Assembly: GCA_964549785.1 (NCBI GenBank)
Contig: CAZJXA010000059.1
Coordinates: forward strand, 1 to 16,187
Reading direction: 5' to 3'
DNA from: JBEIUO01 sp964549785
GTDB lineage: Bacteria > Planctomycetota > Phycisphaerae > Phycisphaerales > UBA1924
Length of the DNA stretch: 16,187 bases
The position numbers were made by a program, and so were the translations under genes. Below are positions 1 through 6,525 of the stretch, one piece after another (within the stretch, counting starts at the first letter, position 1; each line of letters opens with the position of its first letter). Under the pieces are notes generated by a model. The model was given only the letters and a program-made list of their open reading frames with translations, was not told the origin of the DNA and did no database searches.

Positions 1-301
1 GACGATGGGCGGGGTTGGGATGGGAGTTTAGAAAGGCGGCGTGAAGAGTGCAAATCGGGAGGATACCTCATCGGAAGGAAGCGTCGGTGCTGAGCGAAAG
101 GTGACGAGGCTGCAACTTTGGCAGTCGGCCGCCTTTCGGAAAGGGGGGCGTGTGCGGCCGTACGGGGGTTGCTGGGGCATTCCGGAGTGGCCCCTGCGTT
201 GGTCCGTCATTTGCACCAATCTTCCCTTGGTCGATCGGTCGATGTATCCTGTCGTCGGCCTTCGCAAGAATCGTTCGCTTCTGCTGGAAAGGAATACCGC
301 C
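1..301. other. Upstream region of clpP1, no recognisable gene
   Basis: The clpP1 reading frame stays open upstream to about position 41, but that stretch encodes a basic, Trp/Arg-rich sequence unlike any ClpP N-terminus, and the gene's SD lies at 287-293, so I treat it as untranslated. All three plus frames are open from the window edge for only a short distance (stops by about 107), so the tail of an upstream gene could be present but is not identifiable. A G-rich imperfect palindrome (CCTTTCGGAAAGG core) lies near 132-146. Confidence 0.5.
244..250 (+). promoter_or_regulatory. Possible -10 element of clpP1
   Basis: The sequence GTATCCT lies 51 nt before the clpP1 start. A poor -35 candidate (TTCCCT) sits 17 nt upstream of TATCCT. 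TATCCT matches the TAnnnT form of the -10 hexamer in GC-rich bacteria. The evidence is position and pattern only. Confidence 0.25.
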
Positions 302-901
302 ATGCCCGCCGCCGGAGTCAGTTATCAGCGCACGCGTGAAATGACGATCGACGAGTTGTTGCTCGAAAATCGGATTGTGTTTTTGATCGGGGAGATCAAT
401 TTTTCGTCGGCTGCCCGGGTGATGATGCAGATGCTCTATCTGGAGAACCAGAAGCGTGGGCAGGACATCCACTTTTATGTGAACTCGCCCGGCGGGTCGG
501 TGGACGACACGCTCGCGCTGTACGACACGATGCGGTTCCTGTCGAGCCCTGTGAACACCTACTGCCTGGGCCGGGCGTACTCGGGCGGGGCGGTGTTATT
601 GACGGCGGGCGTCAAGGGCAAGCGGTTTATCCTGCCGCACGCCAAGGTGATGATCCACCAGCCCTATGGCGGCATCACCGGGCAGGCCGAGGACATCCGC
701 ATCCAGGCCGAGCAGATCATCAAGAGCAAGGCGGAACTCAACCGCATTATCGCCTTCCACACGGGGCAGACCGTGGAGCAGGTCACCAAGGACGGGGAGC
801 GCGACAAGTACTTCACGGCCGAGGAGGCGCTGAAGTACGGCCTGGTCGATGAAGTGCTGACCGAAACCCCGAAGGAAGCCAAGACGATGGGCCTGCGCTG
901 A
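302..901 (+). CDS. clpP: ATP-dependent Clp protease proteolytic subunit ClpP (first paralog)
   Basis: Serine peptidase subunit (family S14) of the cytoplasmic Clp protease; ClpP rings degrade substrates unfolded by ClpX or ClpA/C. The 199-residue product is of normal size. The catalytic triad is visible: Ser94 in GRAYSGGA, His119 in MIHQP and Asp168 in GERDKYF. The oxyanion-loop motif NSPGGSV is at 61-67. It departs from the usual pattern in having TIDELLLENRIVFL where most ClpPs have YDIYSRLL, and Tyr-Ser-Gly-Gly where most have Ala-Ser-Met-Gly around the catalytic serine. ATG 302 is chosen because a purine-rich SD (GGAAAGGA) precedes it by about 8 nt and homology begins there; the frame is open further upstream without ClpP similarity. 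It is followed 84 nt later by a second clpP and shares its terminator. The two products may form a mixed ClpP1P2 tetradecamer, as in some other bacteria; this is inference. Confidence 0.95.
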   Translation: MPAAGVSYQRTREMTIDELLLENRIVFLIGEINFSSAARVMMQMLYLENQKRGQDIHFYVNSPGGSVDDTLALYDTMRFLSSPVNTYCLGRAYSGGAVLLTAGVKGKRFILPHAKVMIHQPYGGITGQAEDIRIQAEQIIKSKAELNRIIAFHTGQTVEQVTKDGERDKYFTAEEALKYGLVDEVLTETPKEAKTMGLR

Positions 902-985
902 GTCGGCCCAACGGCCTCGCGTCCAAAGTCTCTCTTGTCTATCCGTCTCTTTCGCCCTCCCGCCTCTTCCTATAGCGAGATTCCC

Positions 986-1624
986 ATGTCCGGTTACCTC
1001 GTCCCCATCGTCATCGAAAAGTCAGCCAAGGGCGAGCGCGCGTACGACATCTATTCGCGCCTCCTCAAGGACCGAATCATCTTTCTGGGCGGCCCCGTGA
1101 CCGACGAACTGTCGAACCTGGTCGTCGCCCAGATGCTCTTCCTCGCCAACGAGGACACGAAGAACGACATCCACATCTACATCAACAGTCCCGGTGGCAG
1201 CGTGTCGGCCGGCCTCGGCATGCTCGACACCATGCGGTACATCAAGTGCGACGTCTGCACGTACATCATCGGGCAAGCCGCGAGCATGGGCAGCGTGCTG
1301 GCGTGCGCCGGCACCAAGGGCAAGCGGTTCACGCTGCCTAACGCCCGCAACCTGATGCACCAGCCCCTCATGGGCGGTGTCATGGAGGGCCAGGCCACCG
1401 ACATCGAGATCGAGGCCCGCGAGATGCTCCGCATCCGCGATCGTCTCTACAGCATTTACGCGAACGCCTCGGGTCAGCCGATTGAACGGATCGCCGCCGA
1501 CTGCGACCGCAACAAATGGCTCGATGAGAAGGAAATGCTCGAGTACGGGCTGGTGGACGCGGTGCTGCAGCGGATGCCAAACCATCGGGTCGCGGGCGCA
1601 CCGGTCTCGATCGACGAGGCGTGA
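986..1624 (+). CDS. clpP: ATP-dependent Clp protease proteolytic subunit ClpP (second paralog)
   Basis: Second S14 peptidase of the tandem pair, 212 residues, closer to the canonical ClpP pattern. It has VPIVIEKSAKGERAYDIYSRLL at the N-terminus, NSPGGSV at 67-73, catalytic Ser100 in GQAASMGS, His125 in LMHQP and Asp174 in DCDRNKW. The segment after the catalytic His (residues 126-139, QPLMGGVMEGQATD) is two residues longer than in E. coli ClpP; this is the start of the handle region that controls ring-ring contact. ATG 986 is preferred to the upstream in-frame TTG (935) because homology starts at MSGYLVPIV. There is no clear SD; a TATAGC hexamer ends 9 nt before the ATG, so a separate, nearly leaderless transcript is possible besides cotranscription with clpP1. 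An intrinsic terminator follows 24 nt after the stop. Confidence 0.95.
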   Translation: MSGYLVPIVIEKSAKGERAYDIYSRLLKDRIIFLGGPVTDELSNLVVAQMLFLANEDTKNDIHIYINSPGGSVSAGLGMLDTMRYIKCDVCTYIIGQAASMGSVLACAGTKGKRFTLPNARNLMHQPLMGGVMEGQATDIEIEAREMLRIRDRLYSIYANASGQPIERIAADCDRNKWLDEKEMLEYGLVDAVLQRMPNHRVAGAPVSIDEA

Positions 1625-1648
1625 GCCGAGTTCGCATTGCACTACAGA

Positions 1649-1674
1649 CCCCGGCGAGTGTGCCGGGGTTTTTT
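1649..1674 (+). terminator. Rho-independent terminator of the clpP pair
   Basis: A perfect 7-bp GC stem (CCCCGGC / GCCGGGG) with a 6-nt loop is followed directly by six T residues, 24 nt after the clpP2 stop codon. Confidence 0.9.
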
Positions 1675-1743
1675 CTGCGCGGGCAGGGTGCGGCGGGTGG
1701 CGCGAACGCGACGACCCTGAAACCACCACCACGGGATCTTGTA

Positions 1744-2520
1744 CACTTTTCACCAACACGTCGCCAGGCACGATTTCTGGGCTTTTCGCTTCTTGCGGGG
1801 CTGGCCATCAGCGTGGGGCTGGGTGCTGCCCTGTCATTACGGGGGGCGGGCTTTGGCTCGCCTTTAGCGCAGATCCGGCTGGATATGGGCGCGGGACCCG
1901 GCGGCACGTGGATCTTTACATCGGATCAGTCGGGGTGGGGTTGGACGCGGCGAGGTCGAGCCTTGGTCTCTCCTTCGCAGTACGGCTTGGGTAACAACTC
2001 CATCATCCTCCACCTCAAACCTGCGGAACGGCTCCGGCCGCCCTTCCCGATTGCGCTCCCGCCGCGCGTTTCACTCGAAGACGCCGACCCGGCTGCGGCG
2101 GCGATGCTGAAAGGGGGCGTGGCCGGGGGCGGCACGCTTGCCTCATGGCCCATTCAAACGCGGTCCGGATGGCCAGCCCGGTGCCTCGGCTATTGGCACG
2201 AGGGCGTGCACGGCTGGGGGAGTTTTAGTTGGAGCGGAGGACCGGTCCTGCGATCGATCTCAGGCGGCGTCGTCGTGCAGCGCGGCGCCTTGCCGTTCGA
2301 TGGCATGGTGCTCGCATAAGAGCCGATTCTCGCGGGGTTGGCTTTGAATGTGCTCTTCTGGAGGAGCGTGTCCGCTGTGGTTGGCGCGGGACTTTCTGCT
2401 CTGCGGGCAGCGCATCGGGGCCGCACGGGGCGGTGCCGACGTTGGGGTTACGACGTGCGCGGGTTGGCGGTGTGCCCGGAGTGCGGTGCCGCCGCGGGAA
2501 GAACTTTCGCGAAGGAATGA
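1744..2520 (+). pseudogene. Interrupted gene for a signal-anchored planctomycete protein with a C-terminal zinc ribbon
   Basis: One reading frame runs through the region but is cut by an in-frame TAA at 2317-2319. Before the stop: an Arg-rich stretch (RRQARF), a hydrophobic segment typical of a signal anchor, and a Trp/Gly-rich extracytoplasmic region. After the stop, in the same frame: EPILAGLALNVLFW, a second hydrophobic stretch, and CRRWGYDVRG...CPECG. From memory this is the usual C-terminus of a large Phycisphaerae family (membrane segment, then a CxxCGYDLRG...CPECG ribbon), so the two parts belong to one gene. Further lesions: the second ribbon cysteine has become Trp (TGG, 2443-2445), and no ATG or well-placed GTG/TTG precedes the anchor. 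The frame can be extended back to a GTG at 1621 overlapping the clpP2 stop, but that would translate through the terminator. Function of the family is unknown. If annotated conventionally, the 5' part would appear as a hypothetical protein ending at 2319. Confidence 0.7.
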
Positions 2521-2556
2521 TCTGACGCAGTGAACCTCGTTGACCGCGGGGCTCAA

Positions 2557-2592
2557 CCGTGGAGTGAATCGGTGCCGTGGAGTGAATCGGGG
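2557..2592. repeat. 18-bp tandem duplication
   Basis: Two adjacent copies of CCGTGGAGTGAATCGGKG differ only at the 17th base (T, then G). They lie in the short gap between the two damaged genes. A simple slippage duplication is the likeliest origin. Confidence 0.8.
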
Positions 2593-2602
2593 CGGTGGAC
2601 GG

Positions 2603-3205
2603 TCATCCGCCGGATTTGCGAAAAGCCCCGGCGAGTTCCTTTTCGCGTTCGCGTTCCAGCATCGCCCCCACCATCTTGGACTTGAGGTCATCGGTCAATC
2701 CGTTGTACCAGTTGAGCGCGGCCTTGGCCGTGTCGGCAACCGGCCGGAAGGTAAGCCCTGCCTTCACCGCCTTCGCGACGTTGCGTTGACGAAACCCGGC
2801 GGCCTGGCCGGTCGGTGCCATCCAGAGGGGGAACATACCCACGTCGACTTCCTGAGCCGTGAGGAACTCGGGATCGATCTTGGTGTCCCGGTTGCCGTAT
2901 AGAACTTCGACACCCTCGGGGATCACTCTGGGCCGACCTGCCCGCTTGCGCCGGTCCTCGGTTCGGCCGCGATTAGAAAGCGTCACCGTGTGGCCGCGGG
3001 CCAGAGCCGTCTCCATGCACGCAGGTCCGAGGAACCCGGTGCCGCCCAGAATCAGGATTTTCAAAGGCTGGCTCCTGCGCAGATTCGCGGCAAACGCCCC
3101 GGGCAGCGTGTGAACTCCCGCGGCCAATGCGACGCCCGACGCGGCGGCAACCCGCACGAAAGTACGACGGGAAACATCATCGCGGCGACTGACGGCGTTC
3201 AGCAT
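2603..3205 (-). pseudogene. Internally deleted Tat-exported NAD-dependent epimerase/dehydratase
   Basis: The 200-residue product begins with a twin-arginine signal (SRRTFV at 12-17, hydrophobic 18-31, likely cleavage after GAFA about 39). It continues with the Rossmann entry of the epimerase/dehydratase family (KILILGGTGFLG at 49-60, then ARGHTVTLSNRGRT). After YGNRD (103-107) the sequence passes directly into what looks like the family's C-terminal part (PEFLTAQEV...PLWMAPTGQAAGF...AVKAGLTFRP, ending in EREKELAGAF). The core, including the catalytic YxxxK region, is absent: full-length relatives are roughly 150 residues longer. The reading frame is intact across the junction, so a protein could be made, but without the active site it should not be a working enzyme. 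Start at ATG 3205 is set by the Tat motif; the frame extends further upstream without family similarity. Called a pseudogene because of the lost core; an alternative is a functional NAD-binding remnant. Confidence 0.65.
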
Positions 3206-3354
3206 GGGCGAGCCTGTGTGGTTGGAGGTACGGCGTGACCCCGTTGGGAAACTTGTTAGGGCTGCCGCGCAGCGTCGAAGCCGTCGCCGAATTTCCCTGC
3301 GTGCAAACCTGCGGAGGCAGTCAGGTCGGGAGCGCATCGGTTCCTGCGCTTCGA

Positions 3355-3360
3355 TACCGT
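3355..3360 (+). promoter_or_regulatory. TAnnnT -10-like hexamer next to the yjdF-like start
   Basis: TACCGT ends 6 nt before ATG 3367. No -35 is evident and the gene has no spaced SD. This fits a leaderless transcript, but the evidence is pattern and position only. Confidence 0.3.
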
Positions 3361-3366
3361 ACCAGG

Positions 3367-4026
3367 ATGCCCGACCGGATTGCCGAGAGTTTCGCTTCGT
3401 CCCCCCGCCGGCATCGCCTCCCCGCCGTTCTGCTCGGACTCACCCTCGCGTTGCTCGCGTGGTCGGCGTACCGCCCGCACGATTATCCGACGTGGGCGCT
3501 GGAGGTGTTTCCGGCGGTGCTTTGGATCGTGGTGCTGATCGCTACGTACCGGCGGTTTCCGATGACACCCCTGCTATACGGGTTGACCGCGCTGCACTGT
3601 GCGCTGCTGATTGTGGGCGGACATTACACATATTCGGAAGTGCCCATCGGCAACTGGGCCCGCGATACGTTCGACCTGTCGAGGAACCACTACGACCGCG
3701 TCGGGCATTTCTTGCAGGGATTCGTGCCGGCGATCCTGGCTCGCGAGATCCTGATCCGCACCTCACCGGTGAAGCGCGGCTGGTGGCTGGTGCTGTTCAT
3801 CATGTCGATCTGCACCGCCTTCAGCGCGGTCTATGAACTCATCGAATGGGCCGTCGCGGAGATCGACGCCGAAGGCTCGCAGGATTTTCTGGGTACGCAG
3901 GGCGACGTCTGGGACACCCAGAAGGATATTTTGCTGTGCATCAAGGGCGCGGCGGCAAGCCTCGTGACCTTGTCCCGGCTCCACGACGGGCATCTGCGAA
4001 CATTGCACGGACGTGAGCAGACCTAG
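3367..4026 (+). CDS. YjdF-like inner membrane protein (DUF2238)
   Basis: Multi-pass membrane protein of 219 residues, close to E. coli YjdF (about 209); the family's function is not known. Hydrophobic segments lie at about 18-35, 44-60, 69-84, 115-130, 139-161 and 188-202. Family hallmarks are clear: HYTYSEVPIGNW (86-97), NHYDRVGHFLQGF (107-119), a charged SAVYELIEW (153-161) and the GDVWDTQKDI motif (179-188). These conserved polar residues beside membrane segments suggest a buried polar or metal site, which is inference. The start is ATG 3367, where the family N-terminus and first membrane helix fit; the frame is open upstream to 3235 without support. There is no spaced SD. It is divergent from the epimerase remnant and 179 nt upstream of rpsP, with no sign of an operon. 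Confidence 0.85.
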   Translation: MPDRIAESFASSPRRHRLPAVLLGLTLALLAWSAYRPHDYPTWALEVFPAVLWIVVLIATYRRFPMTPLLYGLTALHCALLIVGGHYTYSEVPIGNWARDTFDLSRNHYDRVGHFLQGFVPAILAREILIRTSPVKRGWWLVLFIMSICTAFSAVYELIEWAVAEIDAEGSQDFLGTQGDVWDTQKDILLCIKGAAASLVTLSRLHDGHLRTLHGREQT

Positions 4027-4193
4027 CGATAGAGCGGGCTTGATTCAGGCGTCGCGGCCATCGGGCGGCCGCTCGAAAGGACGAGAAACCGAACGCGGTG
4101 GGAGACAGAGCGAAACGAACCCGCTGGAACACGTCCCCGCTTCCGCCTAAACTCTCGACCCGGCACTTCACGCCGGCAGCCATTGGTTTCATT

Positions 4194-4200
4194 GGGAGGT
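4194..4200 (+). promoter_or_regulatory. Shine-Dalgarno that fixes the TTG start of rpsP
   Basis: GGGAGGT lies 5 nt before TTG 4206, giving a normal SD spacing. The alternative ATG at 4221 is too far away (20 nt) and would cut off the conserved VRIR of S16. Confidence 0.8.
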
Positions 4201-4205
4201 TTCGC

Positions 4206-4553
4206 TTGGTTCGTATCCGCATGCAGCGTCTGGGTCGCAAGAACCGTCCGTTTTACCGGATCAGCGCGATCGATCAGCGCGTCCGCCGCGACGGCCGCGT
4301 GATCGAGACGCTGGGCTACTACAACCCGCTGCACCCCGATGCGGCCAAGCAGATCGAACTCAACGGCGAGCGCGTGAAGCACTGGCTCAGCGTCGGAGCC
4401 CAGCCCTCCGACACGGTGCGCGACATGCTCGCCCGCCGCGAGTGGGTGGATGTGAAATCGTGGGAAGCCGATCGGGCCGCCGACCGCAAGGGCCTCGAGG
4501 AGCGTCTCGCGGCCGCCGCCGCAGCACCCAAGGACGAGAAGAAGAAGGCCTGA
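4206..4553 (+). CDS. rpsP: 30S ribosomal protein bS16
   Basis: Small-subunit protein that binds 16S rRNA and helps early 30S assembly. The 115-residue product opens with (M)VRIRMQRLGRKNRPFYRI, the S16 signature, and continues with RDGRVIETLGYYNP (about 30-43) and a GERVKHWLSVGAQPSDTV segment. A charged, Ala/Lys-rich tail (EERLAAAAAAPKDEKKKA) extends beyond the core of about 85 residues, as seen in several phyla. The start codon is TTG, chosen because of the strong SD 5 nt upstream and because homology begins there. The usual partners rimM, trmD and rplS do not follow; the next gene is convergent. The leader contains a small 5-bp hairpin (CCGGC/GCCGG, 4160-4176) and a possible -10 (TAAACT, 4148-4153). 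Confidence 0.97.
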   Translation: MVRIRMQRLGRKNRPFYRISAIDQRVRRDGRVIETLGYYNPLHPDAAKQIELNGERVKHWLSVGAQPSDTVRDMLARREWVDVKSWEADRAADRKGLEERLAAAAAAPKDEKKKA

Positions 4554-4652
4554 CGCCGGATTCCAAGCCTAAGCCGTTAAGCCGTGAAGACAGGGCGCAG
4601 GCCCTCTTGCTACCCCAGCCCTTGGTCGGCGGTGAACTTCTTGTCACCCTGA

Positions 4653-4688
4653 GATATCGGTCAACCCCTACGGCATCTCACCGATATC
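4653..4688. repeat. Inverted repeat between convergent rpsP and CoA-binding genes
   Basis: The perfect 9-bp arms GATATCGGT and ACCGATATC flank an 18-nt loop and straddle the stop codon of the minus-strand gene. Nested inside, GAGAT (4651-4655) can instead pair with ATCTC (4675-4679). There is no T-tract on either strand, so an intrinsic terminator is not supported; a weaker hairpin (GGTGA/TCACC, 4631-4648) lies beside it. Confidence 0.6.
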
Positions 4689-5027
4689 GACGATCGCGCA
4701 CGCCTGGATGGGCTCGATGCCGACGGCGGCAGCCGCGTCGAGCACTTCCTGAGATTCGCTGCCCGGATTGAGCCACACTTCTCCGACGTCTTTTCGTTCG
4801 CCTAGTTGGCGCATCGCGCCCCCGCCGATGGCGGGGGGCACGTAAAAGGCCGCACGATCAATCGGGCCGGGGACGCCAGCGATCGAGGTGAAGCATGGCA
4901 GGCCTTCGACTGAAGACTCGTTGGGGTTGACGGGGAGGACGGTGTGGCCCTGTCGGACGTAGGCCCGCACTGCCTTGTTGCCGTACTTCGATCGATCGTT
5001 CGATGCGCCGATAATCATGATCCGCAT
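4668..5027 (-). CDS. CoA-binding domain protein (YccU-like, CoA_binding_2)
   Basis: Single-domain Rossmann-like protein of 119 residues. It shows the N-terminal nucleotide-binding strand and loop (RIMIIGASNDRSKYGNKAV, 2-20), the QGHTVLPVNPNE turn typical of CoA-binding domains, a central VP..IDRAAFYVPP strand, EVWLNPGSES and a terminal ACAIVDIGEMP. Family members bind CoA or related nucleotides in vitro, but their cellular role is unclear. The product lacks the conserved Cys-Pro near the C-terminus seen in E. coli YccU (ACAIV here). ATG 5027 is preferred over an upstream in-frame start (5063) because GGGAG lies 8 nt upstream and the fold begins there. It is convergent with rpsP and divergent from the DUF1080 gene (129-nt gap). 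Confidence 0.85.
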   Translation of the reverse strand: MRIMIIGASNDRSKYGNKAVRAYVRQGHTVLPVNPNESSVEGLPCFTSIAGVPGPIDRAAFYVPPAIGGGAMRQLGERKDVGEVWLNPGSESQEVLDAAAAVGIEPIQACAIVDIGEMP

Positions 5028-5156
5028 GTATATTCTCCCGACCCCGGTTGAGAATCGTATCAACGAATGATGAACGGGAAACCGGCGTGCCGGATCTTTC
5101 GAGACGACGGCGCTCGAGATCGGGCATGCTCAACGCCAAGTCCGGAGGAGACCCTG

Positions 5157-6494
5157 ATGCATGTTCAACGGCTTTTGATCTGTGGACTCCTTGTTGCTTC
5201 GACGGCGTTGGGTCGGCAGCCTTCCGAAATGGTGCCGGCCGACGGCCCGCTCGGGGTCGTTCGCTTGTCGGCGGGCGCGGCCACCCCGACCGACATTGCC
5301 GCCGGCTGGCGGCAACTGTTCGATTCAAAGACTACCGAAGGCTGGCGCGGCTACCGGCAAGAATCCTTTCCCGCGAAGGGCTGGATGGTGGGCGACGACG
5401 GAACCCTGCGTTCCGTCGTCGGCGGCGGAGGGGGGGACATTGTCACCGTCGAACAATTCGGTGACTTCGAGTTGACGCTCGAGTTCAAGACGACACCAAA
5501 GGCCAACAGCGGTGTGATGTACCGCGTGACGGAGACGCACGACACCGCGTGGCAATCGGGGCCGGAATGTCAGATTCTTGACGATTTGGGGCACGGAGTT
5601 GGCCCCACCGATGCGCATTCCGCCGGAGCGCTGTACGACCTGGCCGTTCCCGTCGCGGGAAAACTTGTGCATCCGCCGGGCGAGTGGAACCACCTCCGGA
5701 TCCGGCTTCGGAACGGCGTGGTGCAGCACTGGTTGAACGAAACGAAAGTTGTTGAGTGCCGTCTCGACGACGAGGCGTGGAAGGGCGCGATCGCCAAGAG
5801 CAAGTTCAACGTCTACGACGGGTTCGGGCTCCAGCCGCGGGGTCACATCGCGCTCCAGGACCACGGCGACGAAGTGTGGTATCGCCACATTTTCGTGCGC
5901 GACCTTGATGCCCCGCTGCCGGGGGAGGTCGTCTTGTTCAACGGAACGGACGCTTCCGGGTGGTCGGCCTGCGTTCCGGATCTCGCGGCGAAGGATCCGC
6001 TCTCGATCTGGACCGTCGAGGAGGGGGTGCTTCAGACGATGGGCTCACCGGCGGGGTACATTCACACGGCCGAGGACTATACCAACTACGTCCTGAAACT
6101 CGAATGGCGCTTCAGCCCGACCACGAAGAAAGCGGGCAACAGCGGCGTGCTGCTCCGCGTGCACGGTGAGCACAAGGTGTGGCCCAAGAGCGTCGAGGCC
6201 CAGTTGCAGAGCGGCGCGGCGGGGGACTTCTGGAACATCGGCGATTTCTCCATGACGACCGACGCCGCGCGCTTGCGGGGGCGCAACACCAAGGCGACCG
6301 GGACCGCCGAGCGCGCCGTCGGCGAATGGAACGAGTACGAGATCCACGCCGTTCACGACCGCGTGCGGCTCCTGGTCAACGGCGAACTCTTGAACGAGGC
6401 GTGGGCGGTCGCCGAGATCCCCGGGAAGATCGGCCTGCAAAGCGAGGGCGCGGAGATTCACTTCCGCAGAATCCGCCTTGCGCCGGTGAAGTAG
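5157..6494 (+). CDS. Secreted protein with two 3-keto-disaccharide hydrolase (DUF1080) domains
   Basis: Exported protein of 445 residues with a short signal peptide (MHVQRLLICGLLVASTALG, 1-19) and two tandem DUF1080 modules. Module 1 spans about 48-248 (WRQLFDSKTTEGWRGY, FELTLEFKTTPKANSGVMYR, PGEWNHLRI, GHIALQDHG...WYRHIFVRDL). Module 2 spans about 256-443 (GEVVLFNGTDASGWSA, LKLEWRFS...GNSGVLLR, VGEWNEYEI, KIGLQSEGAEIHFRRIRL). Both keep the NSGV(M/L)xR core and the closing IxLQxxG strand. Members of this concanavalin-like family hydrolyse 3-keto-glycosides formed by sugar 3-dehydrogenases, and they are strongly expanded in planctomycetes that degrade polysaccharides; the substrate here is unknown. 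ATG 5157 is chosen for the GGAGGAG SD 6 nt upstream and the signal peptide that starts there. nadA follows after 31 nt on the same strand but has no functional link. Confidence 0.9.
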   Translation: MHVQRLLICGLLVASTALGRQPSEMVPADGPLGVVRLSAGAATPTDIAAGWRQLFDSKTTEGWRGYRQESFPAKGWMVGDDGTLRSVVGGGGGDIVTVEQFGDFELTLEFKTTPKANSGVMYRVTETHDTAWQSGPECQILDDLGHGVGPTDAHSAGALYDLAVPVAGKLVHPPGEWNHLRIRLRNGVVQHWLNETKVVECRLDDEAWKGAIAKSKFNVYDGFGLQPRGHIALQDHGDEVWYRHIFVRDLDAPLPGEVVLFNGTDASGWSACVPDLAAKDPLSIWTVEEGVLQTMGSPAGYIHTAEDYTNYVLKLEWRFSPTTKKAGNSGVLLRVHGEHKVWPKSVEAQLQSGAAGDFWNIGDFSMTTDAARLRGRNTKATGTAERAVGEWNEYEIHAVHDRVRLLVNGELLNEAWAVAEIPGKIGLQSEGAEIHFRRIRLAPVK

Positions 6495-6511
6495 CGAGGG
6501 AAGGCGGGTCA

Positions 6512-6517
6512 TACCGT
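6512..6517 (+). promoter_or_regulatory. TAnnnT -10-like hexamer next to the nadA start
   Basis: TACCGT ends 8 nt before ATG 6526, in the 31-nt gap after the DUF1080 gene. No SD and no -35 are seen. It could allow nadA to be transcribed alone, with almost no leader. Confidence 0.3.
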
Positions 6518-6525
6518 TCGTCAAG

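Noticed and set aside
41..301. In-frame upstream extension of clpP1 (87 residues)
   Set aside because: The sequence has no ClpP or targeting-peptide character, and a good SD precedes ATG 302. The open frame is explained by high GC content.
1621..1743. GTG at 1621 overlapping the clpP2 stop, as a coupled start of the next gene
   Set aside because: Translation would run through the strong intrinsic terminator at 1649-1674, so transcripts would rarely contain the rest. The family similarity begins only at the signal anchor near 1756.
2603..3205. Mobile element or recombination scar as the cause of the epimerase deletion
   Set aside because: No transposase, inverted terminal repeats or target-site duplication is visible near the junction; simple deletion is sufficient.
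4592..4605. Hairpin AGGGC-GCAG-GCCCT after rpsP as an intrinsic terminator
   Set aside because: The stem is only 5 bp and no T-tract follows (CTTGC). It may contribute to 3' end structure but is not supported as a terminator.
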